The notes under the pieces were generated by a model. That model did not search any database, was not told where the DNA came from, and saw only the letters and a list, made by a program, of their open reading frames with translations. A DNA stretch of 64,000 nucleotides from positions 13,144,001 to 13,208,000 of the forward strand of contig NZ_CP043494.1 of assembly GCF_044360475.1 (NCBI RefSeq). The letters run 5' to 3'. Below are positions 15,239 through 21,904 of the stretch, one piece after another. Both the position numbers and the translations under genes were made by a program. The number at the start of each line of letters is the position of its first letter. The stretch's first letter is position 1. The DNA is from Archangium minus. Lineage in GTDB: Bacteria; Myxococcota; Myxococcia; Myxococcales; Myxococcaceae.

Positions 15239-17029
15239 ATGAAACGCTTCTTCATCGGTTCGCTCGCATTGGTGGGCGCGCTGAGCCTCCTCTTCGTGGG
15301 GGCCGTGGTGGGGCTGGTCATCCTTGGGGCGTCGAACAAGCCCGGGGTGCCGGCAGAGGTGGTGCTGGAGTTGGAGCTGAGCGAGCCCTTGGAGGAGTAC
15401 GTGCCGGAGGACTCGCTGGCGGGGGCCTTCGGAGACGAGAAGCTGACGGTGCGGGACGTGGTGGACGCGCTGGAGAAGGCGGGGGAGGACGCGCGGGTAA
15501 AGGCGCTGGTGGTGAAGCTGGACGGGGCGCCGGGGAGCCTGGCGGTGGTGCAGGAGGTGCGCGACGCGGTGAAGGCCTTCCGGGCGAAGGGGAAGAAGGC
15601 GGTGGTGTACGCGGACACCTTTGGCGAGGGCGGGGGCGCGACGGGGGCGTACTACCTGGCCACGGCGTTCGACGAAATCTACATCCAGCCCTCGGGGGAC
15701 GTGTCGGTGGTGGGGGCGGCGGTGGAGACGCCGTTTGGGCGCGACATGCTGGCCAAGCTCGGGGTGAAGCCGAGGATGGGCAAGCGCTACGAGTACAAGG
15801 CGGCGGTGAACTCGTACACGGAGCAGACGTACACGGAGGCGCACCGGGAGGAGACGGAGCGCTTTCTGACGAGCCTCTTCGGGCAGGTGGTGAAGGGGGT
15901 GGCGGAGGGCCGCGAGCTGAGTGAGGAGCAGGTGAAGGCGGCCATCGACGCGGCGCCGCTGCTGGGGAAGGAGGCGCTGGAGGCGAAGCTGGTGGACGGG
16001 CTGCTCTACCGCGACGAGGTGTACGCGAAGGTGAAGGAGGAGGCGGGCAAGGGGGCGCAGCTCCTGTACGTGGAGAAGTACCTGGAGCGAGCGGGGAGGC
16101 CGAACACGCACGGCCCGGTGGTGGCGCTCATCTACGGGGCGGGAGGGATTTCACGAGGCCGCAGCCACACCAACCCGATGTCGGGCGAGGTGACGATGGG
16201 GAGCGAGACGGTGGCGGCGGCGATCCGCAAGGCAGCGGATGACGAGCGGGTGAAGGCGATTGTCTTCCGGGTGGACAGCCCTGGAGGCAGCTACGTGGCG
16301 AGCGACACGGTGCGCCGCGAGGTGCAGCGGGCGAAGGAGAAGGGCAAGCCTGTCATCGTGTCGATGGGGACGTACGCGGCGAGCGGTGGGTACTTCGTGT
16401 CGATGGACGCGGACAAGATTGTGGCGCAGCCGGGGACGCTGACGGGGAGCATTGGGGTGTACAGCGGGAAGCTGGTGACGGCGGACTTCTGGGAGAAGCT
16501 GGGGGTGAACTGGGAGACGCTGGCGGTGGGGAAGAACGCGGCGATGTACAGCTCGGACCTGGACTTCACGCCGGAGCAGCTGGCGAAGCACGAGTCGTCC
16601 TTGGACCGGGTGTACGAGGACTTCACGGCGAAGGCGGCGGCGGGGAGGAAGATGCCGGTGGAGAAGCTGCGGGAGGTGGCGAAGGGGAGGGTGTGGACGG
16701 GGGAGGACGCGAAGGAGCGGGGGCTGGTAGACGAGCTGGGAGGCTTCGGGGTGGCGCTGAAGCTGGCGAAGGAGGCGGCGAAGCTGGAGGGCCCGGTGAA
16801 GGTGGAGATGTTCCCGAGGAAGAAGGGGACGGCGGAGGTACTGGCGGAGCTGCTGGGGGAGAAGAAGGGGGAGAACAGCGAAGACGAGGAAGCGGGAGCG
16901 GAGGTGAGCGCGCCGTGGAGTCCGGTGCTGAAGCAGACGCAAGCGCTGTACCAGCTAGGAGTGAAGCTGGGCATGGTGGAGGAGCGCCGTCAGATGTTGT
17001 CCGCCCCAGTCCCGGACACCACCTGGTAA
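15239..17029 (+). CDS. sppA: Signal peptide peptidase SppA (67K type)
   Basis: A 596-residue membrane-anchored serine protease. The ATG at 15239 starts an uncleaved N-terminal anchor (RFFIGSLALVGALSLLFVGA). Two tandem ClpP/crotonase-like S49 domains follow. The catalytic dyad is visible: Lys187 in KRYEYKAAV in the first domain and Ser382 in YAASGGYFVSMDAD in the second, matching E. coli K209/S409. The length is close to the 618 residues of the E. coli enzyme. It should cleave residual signal peptides in the inner membrane. The upstream open frame from 15017 lacks signal-anchor logic and is not used. Confidence 0.92.
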   Translation: MKRFFIGSLALVGALSLLFVGAVVGLVILGASNKPGVPAEVVLELELSEPLEEYVPEDSLAGAFGDEKLTVRDVVDALEKAGEDARVKALVVKLDGAPGSLAVVQEVRDAVKAFRAKGKKAVVYADTFGEGGGATGAYYLATAFDEIYIQPSGDVSVVGAAVETPFGRDMLAKLGVKPRMGKRYEYKAAVNSYTEQTYTEAHREETERFLTSLFGQVVKGVAEGRELSEEQVKAAIDAAPLLGKEALEAKLVDGLLYRDEVYAKVKEEAGKGAQLLYVEKYLERAGRPNTHGPVVALIYGAGGISRGRSHTNPMSGEVTMGSETVAAAIRKAADDERVKAIVFRVDSPGGSYVASDTVRREVQRAKEKGKPVIVSMGTYAASGGYFVSMDADKIVAQPGTLTGSIGVYSGKLVTADFWEKLGVNWETLAVGKNAAMYSSDLDFTPEQLAKHESSLDRVYEDFTAKAAAGRKMPVEKLREVAKGRVWTGEDAKERGLVDELGGFGVALKLAKEAAKLEGPVKVEMFPRKKGTAEVLAELLGEKKGENSEDEEAGAEVSAPWSPVLKQTQALYQLGVKLGMVEERRQMLSAPVPDTTW

Positions 17030-17041
17030 CCCAAGCACCAA

Positions 17042-17078
17042 CCCTCCCTCTCCCTTCGGGAGAGGGTCGGGGTGAGGG
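17042..17078. repeat. CCCTCTCCC/GGGAGAGGG palindromic intergenic repeat, copy C
   Basis: A stem CCCTCTCCCTTCGGGAGAGGG with TCGGGGTGAGGG after it, just downstream of sppA. A UUCG-type tetraloop closes the hairpin, so it could end sppA transcription. Confidence 0.75.
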
Positions 17079-17158
17079 TATCGAGGACCTCGGGGTGGAA
17101 GTCACTTGAGCGCCACCGTGGTTGACACGCGAAAGGCGGGTCAGCGAGGAAGGGGAGC

Positions 17159-17491
17159 ATGATCACACTCCCCGAAGGCGCGACGATGAAGGACTACCAG
17201 CGCTACATCCACGAGCTGGAGACGATGCACGGATGGCTGAAGGTAGACCTGGTGCACAACTGTTTCCTCATGGGAGAGGAGATGGGAGAGCTGTTCAAGG
17301 CGGTGCGCCGGTACAACAAGCTCTTTGACGAGGGCCAGAGCACGCCGACGGAGGAGGCGAAAGCGCACCTGGCGGAGGAGCTGGTGGATGTCTTCAACTA
17401 CCTGTTGGCCATCTCGAATCGAGTCGGGGTGGACCTGGAGCAGGCGTTCCGGGACAAGAACGCGCGCAACCAGCAGCGCACGTGGAGCTGA
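17159..17491 (+). CDS. MazG-like nucleotide pyrophosphohydrolase
   Basis: A 110-residue all-helical protein with the MazG-type metal-binding pattern: E40-E41-x2-E44 in MGEEMGEL and E74-x2-D77 in LAEELVDVFNYLL. The family hydrolyses (d)NTPs or related nucleotides to monophosphates and pyrophosphate, for house-cleaning. This is a short single-domain form. It is convergent with the next gene, with only four bases between the stops. The start at 17159 follows GGGGAGC; a second ATG at 17186 is possible. Confidence 0.85.
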   Translation: MITLPEGATMKDYQRYIHELETMHGWLKVDLVHNCFLMGEEMGELFKAVRRYNKLFDEGQSTPTEEAKAHLAEELVDVFNYLLAISNRVGVDLEQAFRDKNARNQQRTWS

Positions 17492-17495
17492 GTCC

Positions 17496-18743
17496 CTACC
17501 GTTGGAGCACGAGCACCTGACGAGCGCGCCCCGGGACGGAGCAATACAGCCGGAGGACGTCCGGGGCCTCCAGGGGCTCTGCCAGGGATTGGCACCAGCG
17601 AAGCAGCTCGAGAAGGAAGACGTCGTCCTCGAGCCGCCACCGCTCATCGGTGGAGACGCGGTGGCGGATGCGAGCCAGGGCGGCGGCGGAGACGCCGAGC
17701 AGGGTGCTGGAGCGGGTGATGAAGTACAAGCGACGGAGGAACAACTCACCCACAGGCTCGCGCCGGAAGTGCCGGAAGGAGTCGCGAGTGAAGACGAAGC
17801 GCTCGCCGTCCTGTTCGTGCACGGCCTCACGGTCGAAGTGCCCGGAGCGGAAGTAACGGGTCCGGTACAACTGGGCGTCATAGTGCCCGGAGTCGCCCTT
17901 GAACCAAGACAGGTTCTCCTGACGACGACGGAAGCCGTGGGCCAGGTCATTGAGGTTGCGCTTCACCTCGACGAGCGCGAGCACCTCCACGGGCTGACCG
18001 GGGCGGAGCGGCTGACGGATGAGCAACTGATCGAGCTCGGTGCGAGCGGCCCCGAGACCCACACCGGTGAGCACGCGGAGACGCTCCGTGGCCCCGCTCC
18101 GCACCAGGTCAGGAACGATGGAGTGCCAGGTCAGGGCGAGGGCCTGCTGTTCAAAGGAGCCACTGGCGTTCCCGGAACGACGCCCCTGGTGCAGCAAGAG
18201 CTCGGCGAGCTCGGCCTCCGCGCGCTCCAGCCCGAGGAGCGAGCGAAGCCGCTGCCACTCCGCACGAAGGCGGAGCAACTCCTGACGCGGAGGGCTCGCC
18301 TGGATGAGCAGGGCCTGCTCGCGCTGAAGCACCTGCGCTCTGTCCTGAAAGGCGGCGAGCTTCCGCTGTAACCCCGGCTGCCTTTCCGGCTCGGCCCGAC
18401 TCAGCGCCTCACTCAACCCGGCGATGGCCTTCCCCACCCGAGAAAGCTCCTCTTCCACCTGGAGAAGACGCGGGGCCTGGGGAGAGGCCTCGTCGGCGGC
18501 GGTGGCGCGACGAAGTGCCCGCTCCAGCGCGAGGAGCTCGGGATGGGCGCGCCGCAGGTCGCGGATGCGCACGCGCTGAGCGAAGGCGGGGTCCGACTCC
18601 CAGAAGGGTAGCTGTTGGGTGAGCCAGCGGCGGAAGCCCTCCAGGTCGAGGGCGCGGAGCTCAACAGCCTGATGAAGCAAGCGGCGCAGCTCGCGCGTCC
18701 CTCGGACCACGTGGAGAGCGGAGGAGGAGGGAGAGGAGCGCAT
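17496..18743 (-). CDS. Uncharacterised myxobacterial protein (TIGR04552-like)
   Basis: A 415-residue protein without signal peptide or membrane helix. The N-terminal third is helical with RELRRLLHQAVELRALDLEGF and RDLRRAHPELLALERAL. The middle is a long coiled-coil (about residues 100-190). The C-terminal part is conserved-looking with VLALVEVKRNLNDLAHGF, TRYFRSGHFDRE, RFVFTRDSFRHFR and LYFITRSSTLLGVS. I think it belongs to a deltaproteobacterial family near TIGR04552, but this is from memory. The EVKRN segment next to acidic residues faintly recalls a PD-(D/E)XK nuclease core, which is untested. Function unknown. Confidence 0.7.
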   Translation of the reverse strand: MRSSPSSSALHVVRGTRELRRLLHQAVELRALDLEGFRRWLTQQLPFWESDPAFAQRVRIRDLRRAHPELLALERALRRATAADEASPQAPRLLQVEEELSRVGKAIAGLSEALSRAEPERQPGLQRKLAAFQDRAQVLQREQALLIQASPPRQELLRLRAEWQRLRSLLGLERAEAELAELLLHQGRRSGNASGSFEQQALALTWHSIVPDLVRSGATERLRVLTGVGLGAARTELDQLLIRQPLRPGQPVEVLALVEVKRNLNDLAHGFRRRQENLSWFKGDSGHYDAQLYRTRYFRSGHFDREAVHEQDGERFVFTRDSFRHFRREPVGELFLRRLYFITRSSTLLGVSAAALARIRHRVSTDERWRLEDDVFLLELLRWCQSLAEPLEAPDVLRLYCSVPGRARQVLVLQR

Positions 18744-18851
18744 GCGCGAATCGGGAGGGTATCAGCCTCGTCGATGCGGAGCCTGTTTCCGAAGGTTCGC
18801 GCGGCGAAGCTGTCCTGGAGAGTACGGCCCCGGAGTTGACACGTCAGCGCC

Positions 18852-18889
18852 GGCTCGCTGACGCGCCGTCTTCGGCTCGCTGACGCGCC
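18852..18889. repeat. Two 16-bp direct repeats in a divergent intergenic region
   Basis: GGCTCGCTGACGCGCC occurs at 18852-18867 and again at 18874-18889, 22 bases apart (about two helical turns). It lies between the divergent genes at 17496-18743 and 18982-19473. The spacing suits cooperative binding of a regulator on one face of DNA. Confidence 0.55.
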
Positions 18890-18981
18890 ACCCGCCCCCA
18901 GGCGCCTCACGTCCTTGCGGGCTGGCCGTGGGAGGGGCATGTGCATCCTCCCGTGGTGTAAGGATTGCTATAAGGGAGGGT

Positions 18982-19473
18982 ATGACTCGTAACATACCGA
19001 CCCTGTCTTTGCTGTCCTTCCTGTTCCTGTTGTCCACGGGCTGCGCGCATATGGACCATGCGCAGGACGAAATGGAAATCCGCCAGCTCGTGGCGGTTCA
19101 AACCGAGGCGTGGAACCGAGGGGACGCGACGGCGTGGTCCAAGGACTTCACTCCGGAGGCGGACTTCACCAACATCGTGGGGAGCGTCTTCGACGGCCGC
19201 GAGCAGATTGAGCAGCGTCACGCGGCGATCTTCGCCACCATCTTCAAGGGCAGTCAGGCCAAGGTCACGGTGCGAAAGCTGGTGTTCCCCGAGCCAAACA
19301 TCGCCGTGGTCGACACGGTCCACGAGGTGACGGAGCACGGCGGGCTGCCCCCGGGAGTGCAGAACACCGAGCCCGGGCTGCTGCGAACCCAGATGAAGTA
19401 CGTGATGAAGAAGACGGACGGGCAGTGGCAGATCCTCGCCGGCCACAACACGGACGTGAAGCCCGCGCGCTGA
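18982..19473 (+). CDS. SgcJ/EcaC-type NTF2-like lipoprotein
   Basis: A 163-residue protein preceded by AAGGGAGGG immediately before the ATG. The signal peptide ends in a lipobox (LLSTGC). The mature domain has the SnoaL/NTF2-like layout: EIRQLVAVQTEAWNRGDATAW, FTPEADFTNIVGSVFDGREQI, then FKGSQAKVTVRKLVF and KTDGQWQILAGHNTDVKP, the closing strand typical of SgcJ/EcaC family proteins. The family includes small-molecule-binding proteins and isomerase-like enzymes, most of unknown substrate. It is a single-gene unit with a downstream hairpin terminator. Confidence 0.82.
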   Translation: MTRNIPTLSLLSFLFLLSTGCAHMDHAQDEMEIRQLVAVQTEAWNRGDATAWSKDFTPEADFTNIVGSVFDGREQIEQRHAAIFATIFKGSQAKVTVRKLVFPEPNIAVVDTVHEVTEHGGLPPGVQNTEPGLLRTQMKYVMKKTDGQWQILAGHNTDVKPAR

Positions 19474-19486
19474 GCCAGGACCCCCT

Positions 19487-19523
19487 CCCCGCTGACTGCT
19501 CTTTTCGAGCAGCTCACGCGGGG
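19487..19523 (+). terminator. Hairpin terminator candidate after the NTF2-like lipoprotein gene
   Basis: A nested hairpin: outer stem CCCCGC/GCGGGG (19487-19492 and 19518-19523) and inner stem CTGCTC/GAGCAG around a TTTTC loop. It begins 13 bases after the stop codon. No T-run follows, as is common in GC-rich genomes. Confidence 0.65.
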
Positions 19524-19834
19524 AGAGTCGCCGAGCGATTGTGCCCCAGTCGACACCTGAGCTGGATGGGGGGCACCAGGTCCAGTGGGTATGTGGTGGA
19601 GTTCGGCAAGACGCTTTGGGGGGAACCTATGTCTGTCTTTCTATCGGGTGCATCACCGCCGAGAGGCTACGGTGGCAGGGAGAGATGAAGGTACTCCCGC
19701 GGCGGCGTAAGGGTTCACGAGCAACCTCGTTCGAGCACCACCCGCCACGCAGCATCCGCATGCGGTGACGCGTCCCTTTCAGCGCTCTGACACGTCAACT
19801 TCGCTCGTTCGCCCCATCCCAACAGGAGGTAGCA
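19524..19834. other. Intergenic stretch with no recognisable gene
   Basis: About 310 bases upstream of the lactone oxidase. Short frames are present but without a start signal or recognisable sequence. It presumably holds the promoter of the oxidase gene, whose ribosome-binding site AGGAGG is at 19822-19827. Confidence 0.5.
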
Positions 19835-21787
19835 ATGACTGTCGCACGAGAACTCTCGCCGCAGTTCCTCTCCATCCAGCATGATCCGCTGACGGGGCTC
19901 TATCACCCCAAGAGTGAGGCGGACATCGTCCAGCTCGTTCAGTATGCCCTCGCGAACAACTGCGCGGTCCGGGTGATCGGCGCAGGCCACTCCGTGAAGG
20001 AATCCATCCTGTCGGTGGCGCCGCGGGCCATCAACATGTCGCTGGATGAGTACAGGGAGGTCACCTTCAATAAGGACGGGACGGTCACGGTCCAGGCCGG
20101 GTGCTACCTGGGCCAGCACGCCCCCAAGCCCTGGGAGGACACGCTCTTCTACCACCTGGAGCAGAAGGGGCTGGCCGTGCCGGACATGGGAGGAATCACC
20201 CACCAGGCCGTGGGGGGATTCACCACCATGGGGTGTTCAGGTGGCTCGACCCAGTACGCCTATACCGAGAGCATTGTCGGACTCACCCTCGTGGATGGGC
20301 AGGGGCAGGTGCGTTCGTTCAGCCGAGGGAAGGACCCGGAGTTCGAGGCGGTGCTCGTCTCCATGGGACTGCTGGGCATCTTCTCCACCCTCACCTTCAA
20401 ACCCAACGAGCGCTTCGACATCATCGGGGACGAGACGTGCTACTCCCTGAGTGACGTCAACTGTCCCATCGACTTCTTCGGGCCGGGGGCGCCGGGCAAA
20501 CCCTCGCTGGAGCAGTTCATGCGGCAGACGGAGTACACCCGTCTGCTGTGGTGGCCGCAGAAGGGGGCCGAGCGCATCGTCGTCTGGAAGGCCCAGCGCA
20601 TGAAGGACGAGGATTATACCGGGTTGACGGGAGGCCCTGAGGACTTCAAACCCAAGCAATACCTGGAGTTCCCCGTCATCCTCGGGTCTCAAATTCCGGC
20701 GCAGATTGCCGGGTCGTTGTTCTACCAGCTGTCCGCCGGTTGGCCGACGCTGATCCAATACATCCAGCCCGAGGGCTTGCGCCTCCTGGTCAAGGAGCTC
20801 ATCGAGCTGACCTACGGGCCGTGCATCCTGCCCTTTGTGATCAACCTCTTCGCGCCCGTCTACACGGGGGACGCGCCGCCCCCTGTGACCTCCCTCCCGG
20901 AGGCGCCACAGGACATGTTCTCGGAGGAGGTCCGCGTCGTCGAGCTCGAGAGGAACACGGGGCGCACGGCCACGCTGAGTGCGGCGACGCAGGGCTCCGC
21001 GGGGCGGCGTGTGGCCGGAGGTCCGCTCCTCCGACTGCGGCACCCGGATGCCGCGAACTCGCTGGACTCGACCCGCGTCACGTCGCGCCCGATCGATCTC
21101 TGGAAGGATGTGCTGGCCAGGATGCCGGACGCGAGCACCCACCTGCCCAGACTGCGGTCCCTGCTGAATGAGCATGGCCTGAAGCTGCCTCGCTACTACC
21201 ACCTCCACGTCCCGAGCGACGCCCTGCGGGGCCTGCCGGCCGTGAATGAGACAGCGCCCCAGGAGCCCACGGGGAAGCAGAAGTTCTGGGACTACTGGTA
21301 CAGCAGCCTGCCGATGGACAACGACGTCTCCGACTTCTGGATGCCCACCGAGTTCACCGAGCTGTGGATCCCCATCGAGAAGACGCAAGAGGTGATGAAC
21401 AAGCTGCGTGACTTCTATGAAAAGGGCGGGCTCGGGGCCACGGGCTCCTTTTCCTGCGAAATCTACGCGGCCAAGGCCGATGACCTCTGGCTGAGCCCCG
21501 CCTACAAGCAGGACGTGGTCCGCGTGGACGTGTTCTGGTTCCACGACCGCTTCCGGAGCGAGGCGGAGCTCAGGGCCTTCTATCAGCAGTACTGGGACCT
21601 GCTGAAGGAGTATGACTTCCGTCCGCACTGGGCCAAGTACCTGCCGAACGGTGACATGGGGCCCGAGTACCTGGCGCAGCGCTACCCCCAGTGGAAGCAG
21701 TTCATGGAGCTGCGCGCACGAATGGATCCCCACCAGCTCTTCGTCACCGACTACTGGCGCGGCGCCCTCGGCATTCCCAAGACGTAG
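19835..21787 (+). CDS. FAD-linked oxidoreductase, D-arabinono-1,4-lactone/alditol oxidase type
   Basis: A 650-residue flavoprotein with ACAGGAGGTAGCA before the ATG. The N-terminal PCMH-type FAD domain contains VRVIGAGHSVKES, whose His is the usual site of covalent 8-alpha-histidyl FAD attachment, and a GGFTTMGCSGGS phosphate-binding loop. The C-terminal part has the ALO-domain signature RPHWAKY (the HWxK motif used by gulonolactone, arabinonolactone and alditol oxidases). It would oxidise a sugar lactone or polyol with reduction of oxygen. The protein is about 200 residues longer than typical members; extra sequence lies roughly between residues 330 and 490. No signal peptide. Confidence 0.85.
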   Translation: MTVARELSPQFLSIQHDPLTGLYHPKSEADIVQLVQYALANNCAVRVIGAGHSVKESILSVAPRAINMSLDEYREVTFNKDGTVTVQAGCYLGQHAPKPWEDTLFYHLEQKGLAVPDMGGITHQAVGGFTTMGCSGGSTQYAYTESIVGLTLVDGQGQVRSFSRGKDPEFEAVLVSMGLLGIFSTLTFKPNERFDIIGDETCYSLSDVNCPIDFFGPGAPGKPSLEQFMRQTEYTRLLWWPQKGAERIVVWKAQRMKDEDYTGLTGGPEDFKPKQYLEFPVILGSQIPAQIAGSLFYQLSAGWPTLIQYIQPEGLRLLVKELIELTYGPCILPFVINLFAPVYTGDAPPPVTSLPEAPQDMFSEEVRVVELERNTGRTATLSAATQGSAGRRVAGGPLLRLRHPDAANSLDSTRVTSRPIDLWKDVLARMPDASTHLPRLRSLLNEHGLKLPRYYHLHVPSDALRGLPAVNETAPQEPTGKQKFWDYWYSSLPMDNDVSDFWMPTEFTELWIPIEKTQEVMNKLRDFYEKGGLGATGSFSCEIYAAKADDLWLSPAYKQDVVRVDVFWFHDRFRSEAELRAFYQQYWDLLKEYDFRPHWAKYLPNGDMGPEYLAQRYPQWKQFMELRARMDPHQLFVTDYWRGALGIPKT

Positions 21788-21841
21788 GGATAGCTCGAGC
21801 CAAGACACACAGCGAAAGCGCCAGTGGAGTGTTGTGCATGC

Positions 21842-21865
21842 TCCCTCTCCCTCTGGGAGAGGGGA
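21842..21865. repeat. CCCTCTCCC/GGGAGAGGG palindromic intergenic repeat, copy D
   Basis: The core CCCTCTCCCTCTGGGAGAGGG lies between the convergent oxidase and ppc genes, where it could serve as a bidirectional transcription stop. The CCCTCACCC half of the element appears separately at 21901. Confidence 0.7.
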
Positions 21866-21904
21866 CATCCACCGATGGGATGGGACGCGTGAAGCCGCGC
21901 CCCC

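Noticed and set aside
20237..21868. 543-residue minus-strand frame opposite the lactone oxidase
   Set aside because: Antisense of a gene with FAD and HWAK motifs; no ribosome-binding site or domain.
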